Program-made: the position numbers and the translations under genes
Assembly (NCBI GenBank): GCA_964548855.1
Contig: CAZJSR010000022.1
Coordinates: 1 to 26,647 of the forward strand
From: UBA3206 sp964548855
GTDB lineage: Bacteria; Bacillota_I; Bacilli_A; Acholeplasmatales; Anaeroplasmataceae
DNA: 26,647 bases
Direction of reading: 5' to 3'
Part shown: positions 1 through 6,197 of the stretch, in pieces
How the letters are laid out: each line of letters starts with the position of its first letter
Position numbering within the stretch: the stretch's first letter is position 1
The notes under the pieces: generated by a model
Told to the model about the DNA's origin: nothing
Database searches by the model: none
What the model saw: only the letters and a program-made list of their open reading frames with translations

Positions 1-9
1 CTTTTGATT

Positions 10-33
10 CCACCCGCATAGCAGGTGGTTTTA
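10..33 (+). terminator. Possible rho-independent terminator of an upstream plus-strand gene
   Basis: Arms CCACC and GGTGG, with an inner GC/GC pair, enclose a short loop and are followed by TTTTATATT. The orientation suits a plus-strand gene ending just left of the window. The stem is short, so this is a modest call. Confidence 0.45.
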
Positions 34-56
34 TATTGTTCTTCGAACGACATAAG

Positions 57-79
57 AAAAAAACTGGCAAAGCCAGTTT
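57..79 (-). terminator. Rho-independent terminator of the Ig-like surface protein gene
   Basis: A perfect 8-bp stem (61-68 with 72-79, AAACTGGC/GCCAGTTT) with a 3-nt loop is followed on the minus strand by a run of T. It lies 6 nt beyond the stop codon of the 85-1848 gene. Confidence 0.85.
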
Positions 80-84
80 AGATA

Positions 85-1848
85 TTAAAATATTTTTTTA
101 AAGAATTTCACAATAGATTTCCAAATTTTCTTAAAAAATCCACCAATTTTACTAAAAAAACTTTTTTCCTTTTTATCTACTTTTTGTTCAATAACTAAAA
201 CATTATATTTTTCTTTTATCTCGGTACCATCTTTTAATGTAGTAGTCATAATTATATCATATTCACCAGCAACATTTGGTGTTTTAAAATAAGTACCTTC
301 AATAACACTAACACTACTGTTATCATATGATTCTTTTGAAATTTCTCTTAAAAAAGATATTAAATTTTCATGTGTTAATGTAGTATTTGAATATACCTTT
401 ACACAGTCATTATAATATATTACCGGAACTTCATTTGATATAACAGTAATAGTTAAATTCTTTTGAGTAGTATTATTACTACTATCTTTTACTGTAACAA
501 CGATATTATAAACACCTCTTATATTATATGATGTATCATAATCCGTAGTATCTAACATTATTTCATATTCAGAATCATCTATTACTGATATATTTTTATA
601 AATATCTTCTAGTGATACTTTCTCTCTTATAGTAGTTGCGATATTATTAATATTTACAATAGGACTTTCCGTATCTATAACCCTTACTTCTAATTTTATT
701 GTATTATAATTAGCTCCATCGCTTATTTTATATTCTATATAATATATACCAGGCTTTTTATAATTATCTACATAATTATTATCTAAAATTTCATATGTAA
801 ACTCACTTGCATAATTATCATTAATATCTATCAGTTCAAAAATATCATCATAAGTGTATAATTCTTTATTACTTATTTCAACATACGTAGTTGAAATAAC
901 CGGTGGTATTGTATCAATTACATATATTTTAACATTTAATATAGCTTGATTTTCATCTTTATCTGTTACCGTTATTTTTAAATAATATTCGCCTGTTTTT
1001 GTAATATTCTCGCTGTAATCTGTTTCAAAAACAAGTTTATCAGTTAAATCACCATCTTCATAATCAGTTGCAGTAAAATATGATTTGATAGTTTCAAGAG
1101 AGACTAGATTATCAATATCTATTACTGTAATTCCTTCATTTGAAGAAATTTCAGGGACATTATTTGATATAACATTAATTGTTAATATAAATTCATTAGT
1201 ATATTCCTTACCTTTAATCAAATATTCTACTGTATAAGTTCCACCAACTTGATAATTTGAACTGTAATTATTACTAATAATAGAAATATCTAAATCGTAT
1301 GGTGCTTTAATGTCTATAAATCTAGTTAAATCACTTACATCTAATAACTTATCTGATGTTGTAACTAAGGTATCCCCTTTATATAAAACATCATAATAGT
1401 CAAAACATTCTATTTGTATGGATGTATAAGATAATTTAAACGTAGCTGTAGCACGTGGTGAAATAACTTTATTTTCATATTTCATTAAATATAAATACGA
1501 ATAGTTTTCTACATCAATATATCTAGATTCACTATCACAAATATTATATTCTCCTTCAAAGGATGTTAATTGATAATATGATGTTTTATTATAGTAACTA
1601 TTAGACAATAAATATCCCACATTACTATTAGAACTAACATAATCTAAAGATAACATCTTATAATCAGTAAGCTCAATAGATTCATATATCATATATCCCT
1701 TTACTGTCATAGGTAACCTGTCTGGATCACCATTTCTAATAGAAACACTATATTCTTTTGATGTTTCATCTAAAATTGTATCAGCATATGTTTTATTCAT
1801 ACATATGATAGATATAAATACTGCTAAAAAAAAGACTATCTTCTTCAT
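85..1848 (-). CDS. Secreted protein with tandem Ig-like (DUF5011-type) domains and a cationic amphipathic C-terminal tail
   Basis: This 587-residue protein has a signal peptide (about residues 1-22, hydrophobic core VFFLAVFISIICM). The N-terminal region to about residue 150 is not recognised. Four to five beta-sandwich repeats follow at roughly 155-228, 231-312, 314-392, 396-470 and 473-554. The clearest carry the YEDGDLTD, VTDKDENQA and VIDTIPPVI pattern of bacterial Ig-like/DUF5011 domains found in Gram-positive surface proteins. There is no LPXTG motif and no clear C-terminal transmembrane helix. Instead the last 31 residues are Lys/Phe/Ile-rich (FFKKIWKSIVKFFKKIF at the end) and would form a cationic amphipathic helix, possibly a membrane or cell-wall anchor. 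The start has a strong site (GAGGTGA, 6 nt upstream). It is monocistronic, between two terminators. The function is unknown; a surface or adhesive role is inferred from domain type only. Confidence 0.8.
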   Translation of the reverse strand: MKKIVFFLAVFISIICMNKTYADTILDETSKEYSVSIRNGDPDRLPMTVKGYMIYESIELTDYKMLSLDYVSSNSNVGYLLSNSYYNKTSYYQLTSFEGEYNICDSESRYIDVENYSYLYLMKYENKVISPRATATFKLSYTSIQIECFDYYDVLYKGDTLVTTSDKLLDVSDLTRFIDIKAPYDLDISIISNNYSSNYQVGGTYTVEYLIKGKEYTNEFILTINVISNNVPEISSNEGITVIDIDNLVSLETIKSYFTATDYEDGDLTDKLVFETDYSENITKTGEYYLKITVTDKDENQAILNVKIYVIDTIPPVISTTYVEISNKELYTYDDIFELIDINDNYASEFTYEILDNNYVDNYKKPGIYYIEYKISDGANYNTIKLEVRVIDTESPIVNINNIATTIREKVSLEDIYKNISVIDDSEYEIMLDTTDYDTSYNIRGVYNIVVTVKDSSNNTTQKNLTITVISNEVPVIYYNDCVKVYSNTTLTHENLISFLREISKESYDNSSVSVIEGTYFKTPNVAGEYDIIMTTTLKDGTEIKEKYNVLVIEQKVDKKEKSFFSKIGGFFKKIWKSIVKFFKKIF

Positions 1849-1895
1849 AAAAAATCACCTCGTATAATATTTAGCCAGTGATTCTTTATTTTACT

Positions 1896-1923
1896 AAAAA
1901 AGAGATGAAAAAAATTCATCTCT
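1896..1923 (-). terminator. Rho-independent terminator of map
   Basis: A perfect 9-bp stem (1901-1909 with 1915-1923, AGAGATGAA/TTCATCTCT) is followed on the minus strand by TTTTTT. Its 5' arm overlaps the TAG stop codon of the methionine aminopeptidase gene. Confidence 0.85.
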
Positions 1924-2800
1924 AATAACTTACAACTTCAACACCATCTTCAGTAACAATTAAAGTATGTTCCCATTGGGCACTAAGTTTTCCGTCTACA
2001 GTATAAGAACTCCAAGTATCACCACTTTTAAATCTTATACCTTTCTTACCTTCGTTTATCATAGGTTCTATCGTAAATACCATTCCAGGAACAATTAAAT
2101 ATCCATCTTCATGATTATCATAATGTAATATATATGGATCTTCATGCATCTTTAATCCTACACCATGACCACAATATTCTTCTACTACAGTATATCCATG
2201 TGATGTGGCTATTTTTTCAATAACTACACCAATTTGTCCTGTTGTAGTTTCCCATGGAACAATTGATGAAACTGCAGCTTCTAGGCATTCCTTTGTTACT
2301 AAAACCAATTTCTTTGCAGCATCAGTTACATCACCAATCATATACATTCTAGATGCATCTGCATAATATCCATTAAATTCTGTAGTAGCATCTACGTTAA
2401 TAATATCTCCAGATTTTAAAACAACATTCTTTGAAGGAATTCCATGACATATCACATCATTAACTGATGTACATATACTTTTCGGATACCCTTGATATCC
2501 TAAATCAGCTGAATGTGCATTATGTTCTTTAAGATATTTTTGACACATTAAATCAATATCATCCGTTGTTATACCTTCTTTAATATTTGATTCAATATAA
2601 TCAAGCATTCCATTATTGATTATGGCCGCTTCTTTAATTCCTTCTATTTGTTTATTATTTTTAATAAATTTATGTGGTGGGATAATATATCCTTCTTTTT
2701 TATAGGCATTTAATCTTTGATCAAATATAAAATGACAATTTTTATATTTTTCACCACTTCCACACCAACATGTATTAATACTTTTTTGTTTAACTTTCAT
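1922..2800 (-). CDS. map: Type I methionine aminopeptidase with N-terminal SEC-C zinc motif
   Basis: Removes the initiator methionine from nascent proteins in the cytosol. The protein is 292 residues, about 40 longer than a minimal bacterial enzyme because of an N-terminal SEC-C motif (C11, C13, C22, H23: CWCGSGEKYKNCH), which in this family binds zinc and is thought to aid ribosome contact. The pita-bread catalytic domain follows: H119 (substrate binding), the dinuclear-metal ligands D137, D148, H212, E245 and E277, and the motifs CGHGVGLKMHEDP and TIEPMI. All five metal ligands are present, so activity is expected. A GAGGTAA site precedes the ATG. The gene is apparently monocistronic, ending in its own terminator and preceded by a long intergenic region. 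The family assignment is secure. Confidence 0.96.
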   Translation of the reverse strand: MKVKQKSINTCWCGSGEKYKNCHFIFDQRLNAYKKEGYIIPPHKFIKNNKQIEGIKEAAIINNGMLDYIESNIKEGITTDDIDLMCQKYLKEHNAHSADLGYQGYPKSICTSVNDVICHGIPSKNVVLKSGDIINVDATTEFNGYYADASRMYMIGDVTDAAKKLVLVTKECLEAAVSSIVPWETTTGQIGVVIEKIATSHGYTVVEEYCGHGVGLKMHEDPYILHYDNHEDGYLIVPGMVFTIEPMINEGKKGIRFKSGDTWSSYTVDGKLSAQWEHTLIVTEDGVEVVSY

Positions 2801-2966
2801 AACTATTACCTCAATAATAATATATACTATTTTTTAAAAAAAGAAAATATTATTTATAAGATAATCATAAAATACATCTAATAATTTAGACTTAGTATAT
2901 CTTATTACAGCCGTTATAACTATTATATCCGTGGTATCAACAGTAGTAATGATTTCTAATCATAAA

Positions 2967-2994
2967 AAAAAGTGATTTTATCCATCACTTCCTT
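2967..2994 (-). terminator. Hairpin with minus-strand T-run, possible terminator
   Basis: Arms AAGTGAT (about 2970-2976) and ATCACTT (about 2984-2990) form a 7-bp stem that on the minus strand is followed by eight T. No minus-strand gene ends here. It could stop transcripts that pass the CRISPR-repeat-like sequence (3075-3110) on the minus strand, or protect map from read-through. Confidence 0.55.
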
Positions 2995-3023
2995 ATAGCT
3001 TTACATTGATTTTTTTATAATAA

Positions 3024-3039
3024 TTACCATAATTGGTAA
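3024..3039. promoter_or_regulatory. Perfect 6-bp dyad upstream of the tracrRNA-like promoter
   Basis: TTACCA-TAAT-TGGTAA is a perfect inverted repeat ending 8 bp upstream of the -35 element at 3047-3052. It could be an operator for the plus-strand RNA. No regulator is identifiable, so this is only a candidate. Confidence 0.3.
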
Positions 3040-3046
3040 ATGTTAT

Positions 3047-3075
3047 TTGAGCCTTTGGGTTACTCTTATTATACT
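3047..3075 (+). promoter_or_regulatory. Sigma-A-type promoter of the tracrRNA-like RNA
   Basis: -35 TTGAGC (3047-3052), a 17-bp spacer, and -10 TATACT (3070-3075). The predicted transcription start is near 3082, which coincides with the first base of the 21-nt core repeated at 3147. No open reading frame follows, so this fits a non-coding RNA promoter. Confidence 0.65.
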
Positions 3076-3110
3076 ATTAACACTATATATAAATAACATA
3101 ACTAGCAAAC
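3075..3110 (-). CRISPR. Single type II CRISPR repeat-like sequence (36 nt)
   Basis: Read on the minus strand from 3110, the sequence begins GTTTGCTAGTTATGTTATTT. This is the 5' GTTT... form of type II-A repeats and resembles the Listeria-type repeat start GTTTTAGAGCTATGTTATTT, which I compare from memory. Its first 29 nt can pair with the anti-repeat of the adjacent RNA at 3147-3177. One copy is seen here, and the complement of the anti-repeat lies about one repeat plus one 31-nt spacer-sized gap away (3111-3141). It may be a degenerate last repeat, a relic mini-array, or a duplicated anti-repeat core. No multi-repeat array is in the window. Confidence 0.5.
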
Positions 3111-3230
3111 TCTCAGAATGAATAGCATCATAAGGCACAGTAATCAACTATATATAAATAACATAACGAGTGCAAATAAGCATATTATGCGAAAATTTAC
3201 TATAGCCCTGTTGTGGGGCTTTTTATTTTA
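3082..3230 (+). ncRNA. Candidate type II CRISPR tracrRNA (orphan, no cas genes nearby)
   Basis: From the predicted start at 3082 the RNA runs to a terminator near 3228. The anti-repeat is at 3147-3177: the core 3147-3167 pairs perfectly over 21 bp with the repeat-like sequence at 3075-3110. Next come 4 unpaired nt GAGT (3168-3171) opposite 2 nt (TA) in the repeat, then GCAAAT (3172-3177) pairing with GTTTGC. This lower stem, 2/4-nt bulge and upper stem is the known crRNA:tracrRNA layout of Cas9 systems. After AA comes a small nexus-like hairpin (GCAT-ATT-ATGC, 3180-3190), then a U/A-rich linker and the terminator. The first 21 nt of the transcript duplicate the anti-repeat core. It is encoded head-on to replication, beside tRNA-Gln. 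The architecture is seen directly; assignment to Cas9 function is inferred. Confidence 0.68.
3204..3230 (+). terminator. Rho-independent terminator of the tracrRNA-like RNA
   Basis: A GC-rich stem AGCCC (3204-3208)/GGGCT (3216-3220) is followed immediately by TTTTATTTTA on the plus strand. No plus-strand coding sequence ends here, which supports a non-coding transcript. Confidence 0.8.
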
Positions 3231-3304
3231 GTTAATTGATCTTTATTTTTATTATAAATAATTAATATTATTAATACAAGAAAAGTGCCATAAAAAGTTT
3301 TAAA

Positions 3305-3330
3305 AACAAAAAAAGATGGCAAATACCATC
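3305..3330 (-). terminator. Rho-independent terminator of tRNA-Gln
   Basis: The stem GATGG/CCATC (3315-3319 with 3326-3330) is followed on the minus strand by TTTTTTTGTTTTT. It lies 14 nt downstream of the tRNA CCA end. Confidence 0.8.
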
Positions 3331-3343
3331 CATATTTTAAAAC

Positions 3344-3418
3344 TGGCAGGACTAGCTGGATTCGAACCAGCGAGTGACGGAGTCAAAGTCCGTTGCCTTA
3401 CCGCTTGGCTATAGTCCT
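3344..3418 (-). tRNA. tRNA-Gln (anticodon UUG)
   Basis: The 75-nt sequence folds as a complete cloverleaf: acceptor AGGACTA/TAGTCCT, anticodon arm ACGGA-CTTTGAC-TCCGT with anticodon TTG, T arm with GTTCGAATC, and an encoded CCA at 3344-3346. It has its own strong promoter and terminator and is a single-gene unit. With UUG it reads CAA and, by wobble, CAG. Confidence 0.96.
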
Positions 3419-3437
3419 ATTTAGCGTTGACTAGATT

Positions 3438-3466
3438 ATTATACCTATAAAGCAAACAAAAAGCAA
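3438..3466 (-). promoter_or_regulatory. Promoter of tRNA-Gln
   Basis: On the minus strand -35 TTGCTT (3461-3466), a 17-bp spacer and -10 TATAAT (3438-3443), about 20 bp upstream of the mature tRNA 5' end. A near-consensus sigma-A promoter, as expected for a stable RNA. Confidence 0.8.
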
Positions 3467-3537
3467 GTACTTTTTTTAATTTTGATAGATTTTTATAAAT
3501 AAAATACATTATATTACATGTAATATTTATAAGAATA

Positions 3538-3577
3538 AAATAAAAACCCAAAAAGTTTATTAAAACTTAAAGGGTTT
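3538..3577 (-). terminator. Rho-independent terminator of the asnS-nrnA operon
   Basis: AAACCC (3544-3549) pairs with GGGTTT (3572-3577), extended by an inner AAGTTT/AAACTT stem, and is followed on the minus strand by TTATTTTA. It sits about 10 nt past the nrnA stop codon. Confidence 0.75.
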
Positions 3578-3588
3578 ACTTATTTTAT

Positions 3589-4530
3589 TTAAATTTCCTT
3601 TTTGTAATCAATTACTAATTTACTAATATCCTCAACAAAAGAATCTAATTGATCCCATTTTTCAAGTTTTGCACCAGAAGCCTTCATATGACCTCCACCA
3701 TTATATTTAGCTGCAAACTCATTTACTGCTGGTCCTTTACTTCTAATCCTTACTTTAATAGTTCCATCCTCATATTCTATAACTAAAAACCAAACTAAAA
3801 TTCCTTTTATAGTTCCTAACATATTAACAAGATTTGCTGCTTGTTCATCTGTAACATTATACTTTTCTATAACATCTCTTGTTATTTTGATATACGCTAG
3901 ACCATCTTCAGTATACTTAAAATTAGATAACACATATCCTTTTAATTTTAATACCTCAAATGTGTCAGAAACTAAATTATTGTCAATTTCTTGAGGATTT
4001 ACTCCATACCTAAGTAATATAGCTGTCATTTCATGAGTTCTAGGTTTTACACTATCAAACCTAAATCTACCAGTATCTGTAATAATTCCTGTATATAGTG
4101 CTATAGCTCCTTTTTTTGTCATTTTTAATTTAAACTTCTTTAAAAAAGACACAATAATCTCACTACAACTTGAACAATCACTTTCAATATATTCATAGTC
4201 CGCAAATTTTTCAATAAATACATGATGATCGATTCTAATTTTATAATCAGCTAACTCATATCTCTTATCAGAAGCTCTTTCACTGTTTGCTAAGTCGACA
4301 ATTATCGCTAGAGCACCTTTATACATATCATCTGTAACTTCATCTGTTTGACCTAAAAATGATACATAATCACTATTTTCTCCTACTACATATACTTTTT
4401 TATTAGGAAATGATGATTCAATTATATCTTTAAGACCAATTTGACTACCTAAACAATCACCATCAGGATGTTCATGTCCATGAATCATAATTGTATCATA
4501 TTTTTTTATTGCTTTTAATATATTTTTCAT
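3589..4530 (-). CDS. nrnA: DHH/DHHA1 phosphoesterase, NrnA-type nanoRNase / pAp phosphatase
   Basis: This 313-residue cytosolic hydrolase degrades 2-5 nt RNA fragments and, in characterised NrnA proteins, dephosphorylates 3'-phosphoadenosine 5'-phosphate. The N-terminal DHH domain shows HGHEHPDGDCLGS (D23, D25), VDLANSERAS (D79), the DHH signature (101-103) and TDTGRF (D152). The C-terminal DHHA1 domain has the substrate-binding GGGHMKASGA (GGGH at 278-281). All metal ligands are present and the length is typical. An AAGAGGAT site overlaps the asnS stop codon 9 nt upstream, so the two genes are probably cotranscribed and nrnA falls under the asnS T-box. Some relatives act on cyclic dinucleotide breakdown products, so exact substrate preference is uncertain. 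Confidence 0.92.
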   Translation of the reverse strand: MKNILKAIKKYDTIMIHGHEHPDGDCLGSQIGLKDIIESSFPNKKVYVVGENSDYVSFLGQTDEVTDDMYKGALAIIVDLANSERASDKRYELADYKIRIDHHVFIEKFADYEYIESDCSSCSEIIVSFLKKFKLKMTKKGAIALYTGIITDTGRFRFDSVKPRTHEMTAILLRYGVNPQEIDNNLVSDTFEVLKLKGYVLSNFKYTEDGLAYIKITRDVIEKYNVTDEQAANLVNMLGTIKGILVWFLVIEYEDGTIKVRIRSKGPAVNEFAAKYNGGGHMKASGAKLEKWDQLDSFVEDISKLVIDYKKEI

Positions 4531-4539
4531 AAGATCCTC

Positions 4540-5925
4540 TTAGAATTCACAATTTTTTGGAGTACGTGGATAAGGTATAACATCTCTAATATTCTCAACA
4601 CCTGTTAAATACATAATTAGTCTTTCAAATCCCATTCCGAATCCTGAGTGCACACAACCACCATATCTACGTGTATCTAAATACCAATCAATACCTTCTT
4701 TATCAATTCCCATTTGATCCATCTTTTCAAGTAGAACATCTAAATTTTCTTCTCTTTGAGATCCACCCATTAATTCACCAGAAATAGGAACAACCAAATC
4801 AACCGCAGCTACAGTTTTACCATCTGGATTAACCTTCATATACCAAGCTTTTATATCTTTTGGCCAATTTGTAATAAATACAGGTCCATTAAAATATTCT
4901 GTTATATATCTTTCATGTTCTTTAGCTATATCATCATCATATGATGGTTCAAATTCCCATTTAACATTGGCTTTTTTTAATATATCAATAACATCATGAT
5001 GTGATATACGAACAAAATCAGAGGATACTAAATCTGTAAGTTTTTTCTTTAATCCCTTTGATACAAATTGATCACAGAAATTTATTTCTTCAGGACACTT
5101 ATCTAAAACATATTGAACAACAGATTTTAACATTTCCTCTTCAATATCCATTAAACCATTTAAATCACAAAATGCCATTTCTGGTTCAATCATCCAAAAC
5201 TCATTTGCATGAGTTTGTGTATTTGAATTTTCTGTTCTAAATGTAGGACCAAATGTATAAATATCTGAAAATGCCATCGCAAATGTTTCACCTTGTAGTT
5301 GCCCTGAGCCTGTTATATATGATTGTTTAGCAAATAAATCAGATGTAAAATCAACTTTTCCATCTTCATTTAAAGGTAAGTTATTTAAATCTAATGTTGT
5401 AATTTTAAACATTTGATCTGAACCTTCACAGTCAGCACAAGTAATAAGTGGTGTATGAACATATAAATAACCTCTATCTTGGAAATATTGATGAATAGCC
5501 ATAGCCGCAACACTTCTTATTCTAAATACTGCACTATATAAATTAGTTCTTGGTCTTAAATGTGCAACGCTTCTTAAAAACTCTCTTGTATGTCTTTTAG
5601 GTTGAATAGGATAATTCTCAGGACAATCTCCTAACATTGTAACACTAGTTGCTTGAATCTCAAATGGTTGTTTCATATTTGGAGTTAAAACAACCTTACC
5701 TTTTATTTCAACAGAAACTCCAACTCTAAATTTAGATATTTCTAAAAAGTTATTTAAATTGTTATCGTATACTACTTGAACATTTTCAAAAAAAGAACCA
5801 TCATTTATATTTAAAAAACCAAATTGAGCTTGTGCTCTATTTGTTCTTACCCATCCATTAATTAATACTTCTTTTTCTTCAAAATCTTTTGTTTGTCTAA
5901 ATAATTGTTTAATTCTTGTTCTCAT
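4540..5925 (-). CDS. asnS: Asparaginyl-tRNA synthetase
   Basis: Charges tRNA-Asn with asparagine. The 461-residue class IIb synthetase has an N-terminal OB-fold anticodon-binding domain (about 18-105, LINGWVRTNRAQAQFGFLNIND), motif 2 at FRTENS (229-234) and motif 3 at GFGMGFER (428-435). The HANEFWMIEPEMAF segment supports AsnRS rather than AspRS. The ATG at 5925-5923 was chosen because AAGGAGATAATT precedes it. The frame is open about 31 codons further upstream, but that part is the T-box antiterminator/terminator and not protein. It is expressed from a consensus promoter through a T-box leader with an AAC specifier, in an operon with nrnA. Confidence 0.97.
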   Translation of the reverse strand: MRTRIKQLFRQTKDFEEKEVLINGWVRTNRAQAQFGFLNINDGSFFENVQVVYDNNLNNFLEISKFRVGVSVEIKGKVVLTPNMKQPFEIQATSVTMLGDCPENYPIQPKRHTREFLRSVAHLRPRTNLYSAVFRIRSVAAMAIHQYFQDRGYLYVHTPLITCADCEGSDQMFKITTLDLNNLPLNEDGKVDFTSDLFAKQSYITGSGQLQGETFAMAFSDIYTFGPTFRTENSNTQTHANEFWMIEPEMAFCDLNGLMDIEEEMLKSVVQYVLDKCPEEINFCDQFVSKGLKKKLTDLVSSDFVRISHHDVIDILKKANVKWEFEPSYDDDIAKEHERYITEYFNGPVFITNWPKDIKAWYMKVNPDGKTVAAVDLVVPISGELMGGSQREENLDVLLEKMDQMGIDKEGIDWYLDTRRYGGCVHSGFGMGFERLIMYLTGVENIRDVIPYPRTPKNCEF

Positions 5926-5943
5926 AATTATCTCCTTTTTATA

Positions 5944-6155
5944 TAAAAAAAACGTCCTCAAATCTAAGGACGAATTATCGCGGTGCCACCTTAGTTCTAG
6001 TTTAAAACTAGCCCTCAATTACCTTTAACGCAGGCTTACGAATGGTTCTACTAATTTCTTCCATTACTCAAGGATGTTAGATATATAATCTATCTACTAA
6101 CTTCCACCAAACGTTAGTTCTCTATAAGAATCAATTATAATCCTTCCTATCATCG
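5944..6155 (-). promoter_or_regulatory. T-box riboswitch leader of asnS (Asn specifier AAC)
   Basis: On the minus strand the leader starts with a Stem I closed by AAGGAT/ATCCTT, with the conserved AGAGAACTAACG and GGTGGAAGTTAGT elements. The specifier codon AAC (6078-6076) immediately precedes ATCCTT. The T-box sequence AGGTGGCACCGCG (5979-5991) would pair with uncharged tRNA-Asn CCA ends and form the antiterminator. The competing terminator CGTCCT/AGGACG (5953-5972) is followed by eight T. Low tRNA-Asn charging should therefore allow read-through into asnS and nrnA. The specifier matches the downstream synthetase. Confidence 0.95.
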
Positions 6156-6165
6156 TTATAATGCG

Positions 6166-6194
6166 ATTATATTCTTTTTTTTTATTTATGTCAA
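6166..6194 (-). promoter_or_regulatory. Consensus promoter of the asnS T-box operon
   Basis: -35 TTGACA (6189-6194), a 17-bp spacer and -10 TATAAT (6166-6171) on the minus strand: a perfect sigma-A consensus. The -35 lies only 4 bp past the histidine kinase stop codon, and no terminator separates the two units. Confidence 0.9.
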
Positions 6195-6197
6195 TAA

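Larger units (their letters stand above)
2801..3588. other. Intergenic interval of about 790 bp between map and nrnA
   Basis: No convincing coding sequence is visible. The interval holds the tracrRNA-like RNA with its promoter and terminator (3047-3230, plus strand), a CRISPR-repeat-like sequence (3075-3110), tRNA-Gln with promoter and terminator (3305-3466, minus strand), a hairpin at 2967-2994 and the nrnA terminator (3538-3577). The stretch 2871-2975 has a stop-free hydrophobic frame on the plus strand without a start codon or ribosome binding site. I see nothing in 3231-3300 beyond AT-rich sequence. Confidence 0.7.

Noticed and set aside
2871..2975. A plus-strand stop-free frame encoding a hydrophobic peptide ending in HKKK, similar in style to small holin-like toxins.
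   Set aside because: It has no ATG, GTG or TTG before the hydrophobic part and no ribosome binding site; too short and too AT-rich to trust.
5926..6018. In-frame extension upstream of asnS by 31 codons.
   Set aside because: This is the T-box antiterminator and terminator; the conserved N-terminus and ribosome site place the start at 5925.
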